A stretch of 64,000 nucleotides of DNA. Origin: Gemmatimonadales bacterium (lineage in GTDB: Bacteria > Gemmatimonadota > Gemmatimonadetes > Gemmatimonadales > GWC2-71-9). The notes below the pieces were generated by a model. It ran no database searches. It saw only the letters and a program-made list of their open reading frames with translations, and was not told the origin of the DNA. Of the stretch, positions 35,323 through 45,262 are shown piece by piece (within the stretch, counting starts at the first letter, position 1; each line of letters begins with the position of its first letter). The position numbers and the translations under genes are program-made. Where the stretch lies: assembly GCA_020633775.1 (NCBI GenBank), contig JACKDA010000003.1, positions 62,001 through 126,000 on the forward strand. Reading direction: 5' to 3'.

Positions 35323-37643
35323 GCACCCCCACACGGCAGGTCGTGGCCCAACGGCTCACGGTGACCGGGGTCGTGCAGGGCGTCGGGTTCCGACCGTTCG
35401 TCCACCGCTTGGCGGTGCGCCTCGGCCTGGCCGGTTCGGTGGCCAACGTGGGTGGTGAAGTCGAGATCATGCTCGAGGGGGAGCCGGAGCGTCTCGCCGC
35501 CTTCGTCACCGCCCTGCGCGCCGAGGCACCCGCACTGGCGGTGATCGAGACGGTCTCGGCGACGACCGTGCCCGCCACCGGCCGTGATCGGTTTCGCGTC
35601 GCGGCGAGTCGCGACCCGGTCGGCCGCCGACAGCCGGTCCCGGCCGACGCGGCGATGTGCTCCCGGTGTGAGGCCGAGCTCCTTGACCCGGCCAACCGCC
35701 GCGCCGGGTACCCGTTCGTGACCTGCACGGACTGCGGCCCGCGCCACACCGTCATCGAGGCGATGCCGTACGACCGCGAGCGGACCAGCATGCGACACTT
35801 CCGCATGTGCGCGCGCTGCCAGGCGGAGTACGACACGCCGGGGGATCGACGCTACCACTCCGAGACCAACAGCTGCCCGGCCTGCGGCCCGACGCTCTGG
35901 CTTGAGGGACCCGGCGGCACGGAGCACCGCGGCCCGGCCGCCGACATCATCTCGGCGGCCGCGCGCCTCCTCGCCGGCGGTGCGATCGTTGCCGTGCGCG
36001 GCTTCGGCGGATTCCACCTGGCGGTGGATGCGACCTCGCCGGCGGCGGTCGAACGGCTGCGCGCCCGGAAGCGGCGCGACGCCAAGCCGCTGGCGGTGAT
36101 GGTGCGCACGCTGGAGGAGGCGGGCACCCTCGCCCGGATCGGCGCGGTCGAGGCGGCGATGCTGCGCTCGAGCGCCCGACCGATCGTGCTGCTGCCCGCC
36201 CGCGCGGACGGCCCCCTGGCCCCCGGCGTCGCCCCGGGGCTGGACACGATCGGGGTGATGCTCCCGTCCACCCCGCTCCACCACCTGCTGCTGGCCGCGC
36301 TCGACGGGCCGCTCGTGATGACGAGCGGCAACCACAGCGAGGAGCCGATCGCGATCGGCAATGCGGAGGCCCGGACCCGGCTGCGGGAGATCGCGGACGC
36401 GTTCCTGCTCCACGACCGCGAGATCATCACGCGCTACGACGACTCGGTGCTGCGGGTGGTGTCGGGCACGCCGCGGTTCCTGCGCCGGGCTCGCGGCGTC
36501 GCGCCACTCCCGCTCGCGGTGCCGGTCCCGTCGCCGATGCCGGTGCTGGCCGTCGGGGGCGACCTCAAGAACACCTTCACGCTGCTCGACGGCGCCCGCG
36601 CCTACGTCTCGCAGCACCTCGGCGACCTCGCCGACTACGACACGCTGCTGCACTTCGACGAGACCCTCGCGCGCTACCGCGACCTGTTCGGGGTGACCCC
36701 CGCCGCGGTGGTGCGCGACCTCCACCCGGGATACCACTCCAGCCGGATCGCGGAGTTGCACGAGTCGCTCCCCTGCCTCGCGGTGCAACACCATCACGCG
36801 CATGTCGCCGCGGTGCTCGCGGAGCACGGGCACACCGGACCCGCCATCGGCATCGCATTCGATGGCACCGGCTGGGGCGACGACGGGACGGTGTGGGGCG
36901 CGGAGATCCTCCTCGCGGACCTGACCGGCTACCGACGCCTGGCGCACCTGCGCGAGGCGGCCCTGCCCGGCGGCGACCTCGCCGCCCGGACGCCGTGGCG
37001 CGCCGCCCTCGGCTACCTCGCCCTCGACCCGTCGCTCGCCCCGTCGTTCCGGCTCGCGTTCACGGCGGTCGCTCCCGCCGTGCGGGAGGTGGCCGAGCAG
37101 CAGGCGCGCCGCGGGATCAACGCGCCGCGTGCCTCATCGATGGGACGCCTGTTCGACGCCGCGGCGGCGGTCCTCGGCCGACCCGGCGAGATCGCCTTCG
37201 AGGGCCAGGCCGCCATGGAGCTCGAGGCGCTCGCGGGCGACCGTCCCGGCAGGGCCCGACCCTTCCCGGTCCACCCCGACGGCCTCGGCGGCTGGCTCCT
37301 GGATCCGCTCCCCCTCCTCGCGGTGCTCGGGAACGAGCGCCAGCGCGGGGTGGAGATCGCCGATCTGGCGGCCGACTTCCACGACAGCATCGTGCGCGCC
37401 ACGGCGGAACTGATCGAGGCCGCCTGCGACGAGACCGGGATCCGGGTGGTCGCCCTCGGTGGCGGCGTGTTCCAGAACGCCCGCCTGCTCGCCCACCTCC
37501 AGGCGGCGCTGGTCGAGGCCGGCTGCACGGTACTCGTCCCGCGGCGACTCCCGCCGAACGACGGGGCGATCAGCTACGGGCAGGCCGCCATCGCGGCGGC
37601 CCGGCTGGCGGCGGATCACCACCCCACGGCAGGAGGAGCGTGA
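35319..37643 (+). CDS. hypF: carbamoyltransferase HypF
   Basis: Makes the cyanide ligands of the NiFe site: activates carbamoyl phosphate and transfers the carbamoyl group to HypE. 774 residues in the usual order: acylphosphatase domain (VVQGVGFRPFVHRLA, about 15-100), zinc-finger pairs (CSRCEAE, CTDCGP, CARCQAEY, CPACGP, about 110-190), YrdC-like domain (RGFGGFHLAVDA, KRRDAKPLAVMV, TSGNHSEEPI) and Kae1-like domain with metal motif QHHHAHVAAV and AFDGTGWGDDG, ending VALGGGVFQN. Starts in ATGA overlap, ends in TGATG overlap with hypC. Confidence 0.97.
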   Translation: MSTPTRQVVAQRLTVTGVVQGVGFRPFVHRLAVRLGLAGSVANVGGEVEIMLEGEPERLAAFVTALRAEAPALAVIETVSATTVPATGRDRFRVAASRDPVGRRQPVPADAAMCSRCEAELLDPANRRAGYPFVTCTDCGPRHTVIEAMPYDRERTSMRHFRMCARCQAEYDTPGDRRYHSETNSCPACGPTLWLEGPGGTEHRGPAADIISAAARLLAGGAIVAVRGFGGFHLAVDATSPAAVERLRARKRRDAKPLAVMVRTLEEAGTLARIGAVEAAMLRSSARPIVLLPARADGPLAPGVAPGLDTIGVMLPSTPLHHLLLAALDGPLVMTSGNHSEEPIAIGNAEARTRLREIADAFLLHDREIITRYDDSVLRVVSGTPRFLRRARGVAPLPLAVPVPSPMPVLAVGGDLKNTFTLLDGARAYVSQHLGDLADYDTLLHFDETLARYRDLFGVTPAAVVRDLHPGYHSSRIAELHESLPCLAVQHHHAHVAAVLAEHGHTGPAIGIAFDGTGWGDDGTVWGAEILLADLTGYRRLAHLREAALPGGDLAARTPWRAALGYLALDPSLAPSFRLAFTAVAPAVREVAEQQARRGINAPRASSMGRLFDAAAAVLGRPGEIAFEGQAAMELEALAGDRPGRARPFPVHPDGLGGWLLDPLPLLAVLGNERQRGVEIADLAADFHDSIVRATAELIEAACDETGIRVVALGGGVFQNARLLAHLQAALVEAGCTVLVPRRLPPNDGAISYGQAAIAAARLAADHHPTAGGA

Positions 37644-37935
37644 TGTGCCTCGGCATCCCCGGCCGCATCATCGCGGCGCACGATGATCAGGGCCTCCCGA
37701 TGGGCACCGTCGATTTCGGCGGCGTGCGGCGCGACGTCTGCCTCGCCTACGTCGCCGGCGAGGTGTCGGTCGGCGACTACGTGATCGTCCACGTCGGCTT
37801 CGCGATCTCGCGCGTCGACGAGGCCGAGGCACGACGCACCTTCGAGGCGCTGCGGGAGATGAGCCAGCTCGATGAGCTGGAGTGGATGCGCGCCACCGCG
37901 GATGCCGCCCTCGACACGCTCGGGGAGGACCCGAC

Positions 37936-37939
<4 letters not shown>
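37643..37939 (+). CDS. hypC: hydrogenase assembly chaperone HypC
   Basis: Small chaperone (98 residues) that binds HypD and the large-subunit precursor and carries the Fe(CN)2CO group. The essential N-terminal cysteine is in MCLGIPGRI; VDFGGVRRDVCLAYV and GDYVIVHVGFAISRVDE are the conserved core. Overlaps both neighbours (TGATG with hypF, GTGA with hypD). Confidence 0.96.
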
Positions 37940-39044
<1,105 letters not shown>

Positions 39045-39048
<4 letters not shown>

Positions 39049-40109
39049 CCGACGCGAACGGACTGGCCAGCGGGCTGGCCTGTGCCATCCCCCACGCCCC
39101 GCACGACAGGGTCCAGCTCGGTCATGGCTCGGGCGGGAAGTTGAGTGCGGCCCTCGTGCGCGATCACTTCCTCCCGCACTTCGCGAACCCGATCCTCGAC
39201 CGCCTCGGCGACGGCGCGACCCTCGCCCTCGGGACCGGCGACATCGCCCTGTCGACCGACACCTTCGTCGTGCACCCGCTCGAGTTTCCCGGCGGCAACA
39301 TCGGATCCCTCGCCGTGCATGGCACCGTCAACGACGTCGCGATGGCGGGCGCCACCCCGCTCCACCTGACCGCCGGATTCGTCCTCGAGGAAGGCCTTCC
39401 CTTCGCCCTCCTCGACCGGGTCGTCGCCGCGATGGGTGCCGCCGCGCGCGCGGCCGGCGTGACCCTCGTGGCCGGCGACACCAAGGTCGTCGAGCGCGGG
39501 AAGGCCGACGGACTGTTCATCAACACGACCGGGATCGGCATCCTCCACCCCGGCTTCCGCCCCGCACCGGACCGCGCGCGCGAGGGCGACGTCGTGCTGG
39601 TCAGCGGCCCCATTGCCCGCCACGGCATGGCGATCATGGCGGTGCGGGAGGGCCTCGCCTTCGAGGCGGACATCACCTCGGATTCGGCGGCACTGCCCCC
39701 GCTGGTGGCGCGCCTCCGCGAGCAGGTCGGCCCGGAGGTCCATGTCCTTCGCGACCCGACCAGGGGTGGCGTCGCGAGTGCGCTCAACGAGATCGCGGCC
39801 GCCTCGGCCGTCGGGATCGAGCTCGCCGAGGATGCGATCCCGATCCCGGGCGCCGTGGCGGCGGCGTGCGAGATGCTCGGCCTCGACCCGCTCTACGTCG
39901 CCAACGAGGGCACCCTGCTGGCCATCGTGCCCGCGTCCCGCGCGGACGACGCCCTCGCCGCCCTGCGCCGGGAACCGATCGGTCGGGACGCCGCGGCGAT
40001 CGGCCGCGTGGTGCGCGATCATCCCGGCATGGTGCTGATGCGCACGCGACTCGGGGGGCGGCGGGTGGTGGACCTGCTGCCGGGGGACCAGCTCCCGCGC
40101 ATCTGCTGA
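39045..40109 (+). CDS. hypE: hydrogenase maturation protein HypE
   Basis: PurM-like ATPase, 354 residues, that dehydrates the thiocarbamoyl on its C-terminal cysteine to thiocyanate for the Fe-CN ligands. LGHGSGGKLSAALV near the N-terminus and DPTRGGVASALNEIA are family motifs. The protein ends PRIC, leaving the acceptor cysteine as the last residue as required. Last gene of the operon; the TPR kinase gene converges 18 nt away. Confidence 0.97.
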
Positions 40110-40127
40110 GCCCGGCGGCAGGCCACC

Positions 40128-42677
40128 TCAGCGTCGGGTCGCCTCGAGTCGGTCGGCGATCTGGCGGGTGAACGGGTGGTCGGCACCGACCGCCGACTCC
40201 GCGATGCGCAGCGCCTCCACCAGCAGCGGCCGGGCCCGCGCCGTGTCGCCCGCGCGCAGGAGCGACTTGGCGTGCTCGTGGAGCGCGCGTGCGAGATAGG
40301 GGTTGTCGGCCTCGAGGGTCTCGCGCGCGATCGACACGGCCCGGCGATGCAGCGAGTCGGCCTCGGCGAATCGCCCCCGTGCGGCGATCAGCTCGGCGAG
40401 GTCGGATGTCGTGTATGCCACGTCCGGATGGCGCTCACCCTTCACGGCACTGTAGGCGAGGATCGCCCGCCGCAACTCGCGTTCGGCCGACACCGAATCG
40501 CCCTGCGCCAGTTCCAGCCGGCCCAGCTCCTCCAGCGCCCCGGCCGCCTCGATGGAGTTCGTGCCGTACCGCCGCTCCGCGATGCCCAGCGCTTCGGCGA
40601 TCACCGCCTCCGCCTCGTCGAGCCGACCCTCGAGGACGAGGGATTGGCCAAGACTGGTGAGGATGGTCTCCTCGCCCTCGCGGTCCGCCTCGGGCAGCGT
40701 GCGATAGATCGCGACGGCCTCGCGGAGCAGCCTCGTCGCGGCGGAGTCCTCGCTCCGTGTGGTCCGCAGCGCGGCGAGGGTGGACAGGGCGACCGCCTCG
40801 GCGCGCGAGTCGGGCGCCACCTCGTGGAAGACCGCGCGGGCCTCCTCGAGCAACGGCGCCGCCTCATCGAAGCGGCCGGCCTCCTTCAGCGTGACGCCGA
40901 GATTGTGCAGGGCGGTGGCCTCCTGCTCCGACCCCGGCACCGCGGCATGGAGGATCGCCAGCGACTCGCGGTGGGCCGCTTCCGCCTCGTCATACCGGCC
41001 GCGCTCCCACAGGACGTTGCCCAACGCATCGAGCGCATCGGTGTAGCCGACCTCTCCCGGGACCCAGCCACGCGCCTCGAACCCCACCCGGTGCTGTGCC
41101 ACCGCCTCGCGCAGCAACGCCTCCGCGCGCTCGAGATCGCCGACCCCGCGGAAGGCGTTCCCCATCACCAGCAACAGCCCCGCCTTGGTCTCGGGGGCCA
41201 CCTCGAGTGAGTCGATCCGCGCGGCACCGCGCTCGAAGAGATCGGCGACCGAGACCTCGCGCCCGAGCACGCGGTCGGGATTCGCCTCGCTGAAGACGTC
41301 CTGCAGGAAGTCCGCGATCGCGTTGGCGCGCGTCGCCTCGGCCCGGGCGAGGTCGCGTTCGTCCGAGAGCCGGCCGGTGTAGAACATCACCGCTGCGGCG
41401 AGGCTCGCGACGCCGAGGCCGCCGGCGGCGACCGCCGCGCGATGCCGCCGCACGAACTTCCCCGCGCGGTAGCCCCAGGGCGTGCCGCGGGCCAGCACGG
41501 GCCGGCCGTCCAGGTAGCGGCGCAGGTCCTCGGCCATCGCCGCCACGGAGGCGTAGCGGCGATCCGGCTCCTTGCGCAGGGCGGTCAGCACGATGTTGTC
41601 GAGGTCGCCCGCCAGCAGCCGCGCCAGGCGGGCGGCGGTGGTGTCGCGCGCCGCGGCGATCGCGGCGTCCACGCGGGCACTCGGGCGCGAGGGCTCCCGT
41701 TGGCAGATCTCGCGTTCCATCTCGGCGGGCGTCGACCCGGTGACCTGCTGCGCCTGCTGCCCGGCCAGCAGCTCGTAGAGCAGCAGGCCGAGGGCGTAGA
41801 CGTCGGTGGCGGTGCTGACGCGCTGCCCGCGGACCTGTTCGGGGCTGGCGTAGGCGGGGGTCATCAAGCGCAGCGGCGCGGTCGTACTCGGTCCCGGCCC
41901 GCCGCTGTCGACCGCTTCCGGATCAAGGAGCTTGGCGATCCCGAAGTCGAGCAGCTTCGGGACTCCGTCCGCCGTGACCAGGACGTTGCCCGGCTTGAGG
42001 TCACGGTGCACCACCAGCCGCCGGTGGGCGTACTCGACGGCCTCGGCGACGAGGAGGAACAGCGCGATCCGCTCGCGGACCGACAGCCGTCGCGCATCGC
42101 AGAACCGATCGATCGGCTCGCCCTCGACATACTCCAGGGCCAGCCACGGGAGGCCTGCCGCCGTCGTTCCGCCATCGAGCATCCGCGCCACGTTCGGGTG
42201 GTCGAGGCCCGCGAGGATCTGGCGCTCGACCCGGAACCTCGCCACGGCGAGCCCCCCGATCGGCCCGCCCCGAATCACCTTGATTGCGACCTGGGCATCG
42301 TACTCCGCGTCGTCCCGCGCCGCGAGGTGGACCGATCCCATGCCGCCGCGGCCGATCTCGCGGATCACCCGCCACGGTCCGACCAGGGTTCCCGGCACGA
42401 GATCGGGCCTGGCGTCGAGGAGGTCGCGCGCCGCGTCCCCGACCGCACCGGCCAGCCAATCCCGCGTCGAGGGTGCCGTCCTGGTGTCGCGCCGGCGATC
42501 GGCGGCGAGCAGTGCCATCACCTCGCCGAGAAGGGCGGGCTCGTCCCCGAGCTCGGCCGACAGCGCCTCGAGCTGGGCGTCGAGCGGGAGGTCGGCCACG
42601 CGGTGGAACACCGCCTGGATCCGGTCCCACGCGGCGGCGTCCGGCTGGGGCGGTGGGGGAGTCGGCGTACCGGTCAT
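40128..42677 (-). CDS. Ser/Thr protein kinase with C-terminal TPR array
   Basis: About 849 residues. N-terminal alpha-helical segment (1-90), kinase domain at about 98-370 with GRGGMGSVHLA, lysine in QVAIKVIRG, canonical HRDLKPGNVLV, DFGIAKLL and SPEQ, one membrane helix at about 415-435 (AAVAAGGLGVASLAAAVMFY), then about ten TPR-like repeats (GYTDALDALGNVLWERGRYDEAEAAHR, ALHNLGVTLKEAGRFDEAAPLL and so on). Typical of the PknB-TPR kinases expanded in Gemmatimonadota, Acidobacteriota and Planctomycetota. Start at 42677 is chosen because AGGAG lies 4 nt upstream; an in-frame ATG at 42692 is the alternative. Unlike the 0.8-4.6 kb pair it keeps the catalytic-loop lysine. Confidence 0.92.
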   Translation of the reverse strand: MTGTPTPPPPQPDAAAWDRIQAVFHRVADLPLDAQLEALSAELGDEPALLGEVMALLAADRRRDTRTAPSTRDWLAGAVGDAARDLLDARPDLVPGTLVGPWRVIREIGRGGMGSVHLAARDDAEYDAQVAIKVIRGGPIGGLAVARFRVERQILAGLDHPNVARMLDGGTTAAGLPWLALEYVEGEPIDRFCDARRLSVRERIALFLLVAEAVEYAHRRLVVHRDLKPGNVLVTADGVPKLLDFGIAKLLDPEAVDSGGPGPSTTAPLRLMTPAYASPEQVRGQRVSTATDVYALGLLLYELLAGQQAQQVTGSTPAEMEREICQREPSRPSARVDAAIAAARDTTAARLARLLAGDLDNIVLTALRKEPDRRYASVAAMAEDLRRYLDGRPVLARGTPWGYRAGKFVRRHRAAVAAGGLGVASLAAAVMFYTGRLSDERDLARAEATRANAIADFLQDVFSEANPDRVLGREVSVADLFERGAARIDSLEVAPETKAGLLLVMGNAFRGVGDLERAEALLREAVAQHRVGFEARGWVPGEVGYTDALDALGNVLWERGRYDEAEAAHRESLAILHAAVPGSEQEATALHNLGVTLKEAGRFDEAAPLLEEARAVFHEVAPDSRAEAVALSTLAALRTTRSEDSAATRLLREAVAIYRTLPEADREGEETILTSLGQSLVLEGRLDEAEAVIAEALGIAERRYGTNSIEAAGALEELGRLELAQGDSVSAERELRRAILAYSAVKGERHPDVAYTTSDLAELIAARGRFAEADSLHRRAVSIARETLEADNPYLARALHEHAKSLLRAGDTARARPLLVEALRIAESAVGADHPFTRQIADRLEATRR

Positions 42678-42776
42678 CTCTCTCCTGGGCATGGCCGTGG
42701 CGAGCGGGCGCGCCCCGCGCGCTGCCGTGGGCGACGAGAGGTCGTCCTCGCAAGCGTCACTCGCGCGGCGATTCCC

Positions 42777-43208
42777 TCAGTCGGCAGCTGGTCGGGCCCG
42801 CAGCACGCTGACCAGCATCGCGAGACTCAGTCCGACCGGCCCCCCGCTGACGAGCAGCATGACGAACCAGAAGTAGCCGGTGACGGTCGTCAGGGTATCG
42901 GTCTGCCCCGCCATCGTGTACTCCACCGGCTGCGGCGGTGCCGGGAGCGCGATCAGCGCGATCCACCCCGCGAGGAAGACCGCCGGCATCACGGCCCATC
43001 GACCCGTCCATTTCCGGAGCAGGGCCCACGTCGGGAGGAGGAGCAGGAGGACCACCGGTGCCCCCCAGAGGAGGAGCGCCGGGCCCGGGCCGATCATCAA
43101 CAACGTGTCGTAGTCGGACCAGATCCGGATCGCGAACCAGGCCGACCAGCCGACCGCAGCGGCCCAGCCCCAGGGAAGCAGCCGGATCGAACGCGGGGGC
43201 GCGGTCAC
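42777..43208 (-). CDS. small polytopic membrane protein, unknown function
   Basis: 143 residues with four hydrophobic helices: LPWGWAAAVGWSAWFAIRI, LLMIGPGPALLLWGAPVVLLLLL, WAVMPAVFLAGWIALIALPA and GYFWFVMLLVSGGPVGLSLAMLVSVL. No family recognised. The start is a GTG at 43208; no earlier start in frame is convincing and no strong Shine-Dalgarno is seen. Divergent from queC. Confidence 0.65.
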   Translation of the reverse strand: MTAPPRSIRLLPWGWAAAVGWSAWFAIRIWSDYDTLLMIGPGPALLLWGAPVVLLLLLPTWALLRKWTGRWAVMPAVFLAGWIALIALPAPPQPVEYTMAGQTDTLTTVTGYFWFVMLLVSGGPVGLSLAMLVSVLRARPAAD

Positions 43209-43289
43209 GGGAGCGCCCGTGCGGCGTGGCCTCGAGGCGTTGCACTCATCCTCCCAAGATACTGCGCTGTCCTGCCACGATCGGCGCGA

Positions 43290-43295
43290 TAGATT
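43290..43295 (+). promoter_or_regulatory. -10 hexamer of queC (TAGATT), leaderless
   Basis: TAGATT (extended TAGATTTC) ends exactly 6 nt before the queC ATG, so the expected transcription start is the A of the ATG. No Shine-Dalgarno precedes the gene. Confidence 0.6.
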
Positions 43296-43301
43296 TCCTC
43301 G

Positions 43302-43982
43302 ATGCCTGCCGACCAGCCGCCGGCCGTCGTCCTCCTCTCGGGCGGGATGGACTCCGCGACGACGCTCGCCATCGCCCGGGAGGCCGGGTTTGCGGCGCAC
43401 GCGCTGTCCTTCCGGTACGGCCAGCGCCATGCCGTGGAGCTCGCGGCGGCGCACACCGTGGCGAGCACCCTCGGCGCGGCATCCCATCGCATCGTGACGA
43501 TCGACCTCGGGCAGTTCGGCGGGTCCGCCCTGACGGCCGACCTCGCGGTGCCCAAGGATCGCCCACCCGCGGAGCTCGCCGACGGCGTCCCGGTGACCTA
43601 CGTGCCCGCCCGCAACACCATCTTCCTCGCCTTCGCCCTCGCCCATGCCGAGGTGCTCGGCGCACGGGACATCTTCATCGGGGTCACCGCGGTGGACTAC
43701 TCCGGCTACCCCGATTGCCGGCCGGAGTTCATCCGGGCGTTCGAGACCGCGGGACGGCTGGGGACCCGGCTCGCCGGGCTCACCATCCACGCCCCCCTGA
43801 TCGACCTCGGCAAGGACGCCATCATCGCGCGGGGACTCGCATTGGGGGTCGACTACGGCGTGACCCGCAGCTGCTACGACCCCGACGCGGCCGGCGCCGC
43901 CTGCGGCCGGTGCGACGCCTGCCAGCTCCGCCTCGCGGGGTTCCGGCGACTCGGCCTCGAGGATCCCGCGCCGTACGGCTGA
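43302..43982 (+). CDS. queC: 7-cyano-7-deazaguanine synthase QueC
   Basis: ATP-dependent conversion of 7-carboxy-7-deazaguanine (CDG) to preQ0, 226 residues. PP-loop SGGMDSATTLAIA near residue 13; YGQRHAVEL; YVPARNTIFLAFALAHAE; zinc-binding cysteines SCYDPDAAGAACGRCDAC near the C-terminus. Upstream -10 box suggests its own leaderless promoter. QueE follows 14 nt later. Confidence 0.97.
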   Translation: MPADQPPAVVLLSGGMDSATTLAIAREAGFAAHALSFRYGQRHAVELAAAHTVASTLGAASHRIVTIDLGQFGGSALTADLAVPKDRPPAELADGVPVTYVPARNTIFLAFALAHAEVLGARDIFIGVTAVDYSGYPDCRPEFIRAFETAGRLGTRLAGLTIHAPLIDLGKDAIIARGLALGVDYGVTRSCYDPDAAGAACGRCDACQLRLAGFRRLGLEDPAPYG

Positions 43983-43984
43983 GC

Positions 43985-43990
43985 TATCTT
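43985..43990 (+). promoter_or_regulatory. -10 hexamer of queE (TATCTT), leaderless
   Basis: TATCTT (TATCTTTC) sits in the 14-nt gap after queC and ends 6 nt before the queE ATG. The G run before the ATG is too close to act as a ribosome site. Suggests separate transcription of queE. Confidence 0.6.
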
Positions 43991-43996
43991 TCGGGG

Positions 43997-44635
43997 ATGG
44001 CGGCCTACTCCGTGAAGTCCTGCTTCTTCACCCTGCAGGGGGAGGGACGGCAGGCCGGGCGGGCCGCGGTGTTCCTGCGTTTCGCGGGCTGCAACCTGTG
44101 GAGCGGCCGCGAGGCGGATCGCGCCGCCGCGACCTGCCGATTCTGCGACACCGACTTCGTCGGCACCGACGGCGAGGGCGGGGGCCGCTTCCCGACCGCC
44201 ACCGAGCTGGCGCGTCACGTCGCCGAGCGGTGGCCGGCCGGAACGGCGGGGCGACGCTACGTGGTGTGCACCGGCGGCGAGCCGACCCTGCAGCTCGACA
44301 CCGAGCTGGTCGATGCGCTGCACGCGGAAGGGTTCGAGGTGGCGATCGAGACCAACGGCACGCGGGCGGTGCCCGCGGGGGTCGACTGGATCTGTGTCTC
44401 GCCCAAGGCGGGCACCGAGCTCGTCCAGCGCGCGGGCGACGAACTCAAGCTGGTGTACCCGCAGCCCGAGGCGCCGCCCGCGGCGTTCGAGGCGCTGCCG
44501 TTCGACCACCTGCTCCTCCAGCCGATGGACGGGCCCGATGCGGCGGCGAATGTCGCCGCGACGGTGGCATACTGCCTCGCCCATCCCCAGTGGGGACTCT
44601 CGTTGCAGCTCCACAAGTCGCTCGGCATACCCTGA
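43997..44635 (+). CDS. queE: 7-carboxy-7-deazaguanine synthase QueE (radical SAM)
   Basis: Radical SAM enzyme making CDG from 6-carboxytetrahydropterin, 212 residues. N-terminal FFTLQGEGRQAGRAAVFLRFAGC. The cluster cysteines are C32, C47 and C50, that is CX14CX2C instead of the canonical CX3CX2C; a CX14CX2C motif is known from Burkholderia multivorans QueE. VCTGGEPTLQLD and AIETNGTR are SAM-binding regions. The HD-fold gene starts 8 nt later. Confidence 0.95.
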   Translation: MAAYSVKSCFFTLQGEGRQAGRAAVFLRFAGCNLWSGREADRAAATCRFCDTDFVGTDGEGGGRFPTATELARHVAERWPAGTAGRRYVVCTGGEPTLQLDTELVDALHAEGFEVAIETNGTRAVPAGVDWICVSPKAGTELVQRAGDELKLVYPQPEAPPAAFEALPFDHLLLQPMDGPDAAANVAATVAYCLAHPQWGLSLQLHKSLGIP

Positions 44636-44642
44636 GGCCGCC

Positions 44643-45248
44643 ATGCACGGTTACAGCGACCGGATCCACCACGCCCTCACCTACCTGGCGAAGCACTACC
44701 ACCCGCGTGCCCCGACCCAGGCGCCCCTGCCGTTCGTCGCGCACCCCTCGAACGTGGCCCTGATCCTCGCGCGCCACGGCGCCGACGAGACGACGATCGT
44801 CGCCTCCATCCTCCACCACCTGCTCGAGATCGCCCCGGCCACCGAGCGCCCGGGGGTTGAGGCGAAGCTGCGCGACAAGTTCGGCCCGGTGGTCATCGGC
44901 GTGGCCTGTGATGCGGCCGCGGCCCGGGTCGATCACTTCGGCGAGCCACTCGCCTGGCGGCACCGCAAGCGCGAGGTGCTCCGGCAACTCGCGACCATCG
45001 AGCCGCGCGCGCTCGACATCCGGTGCGCCGACGAGATCCACGAGTGCGGGTCCGCGATCTCGATCGCGGGCCGCCTCGGTGCGGAATACCTCGAGCCCCA
45101 CGGGCTCGGCACCGGTCGTGAGCAGGCGGCGTGGTATGACGACCTGCGGCAGGCGCTCGTGCGTCGGGTCGATTGGCCCTCGCACGGCCTCCTGCGCGAA
45201 CTCGACGACCACGCGCGCGAGTTGTGCCGACTCGCCGACCTGCGCTGA
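44643..45248 (+). CDS. HD-fold protein related to RelA/SpoT hydrolase domains
   Basis: 201 residues, all-helical. DRIHHALTYLAKHYHP, FVAHPSNVALILARHGADETTIVASILHHLLE align with the N-terminal half of (p)ppGpp hydrolase HD domains (H...HD...D). His34 is kept, but the HD doublet is H58-H59, so the metal aspartate is a histidine and the following ED is E-I. DIRCADEIHECGSAISI may supply the later Asp. A phosphohydrolase role is possible but metal binding may be altered. Lies 7 nt after queE, probably co-transcribed. Confidence 0.65.
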   Translation: MHGYSDRIHHALTYLAKHYHPRAPTQAPLPFVAHPSNVALILARHGADETTIVASILHHLLEIAPATERPGVEAKLRDKFGPVVIGVACDAAAARVDHFGEPLAWRHRKREVLRQLATIEPRALDIRCADEIHECGSAISIAGRLGAEYLEPHGLGTGREQAAWYDDLRQALVRRVDWPSHGLLRELDDHARELCRLADLR

Positions 45249-45250
45249 CC

Positions 45251-45256
45251 TATCTT
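45251..45256 (+). promoter_or_regulatory. -10 hexamer of the pseudokinase-kinase gene (TATCTT), leaderless
   Basis: TATCTT directly follows the upstream stop codon and ends 6 nt before the ATG at 45263. No Shine-Dalgarno is present. Confidence 0.6.
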
Positions 45257-45262
45257 CCCCTG

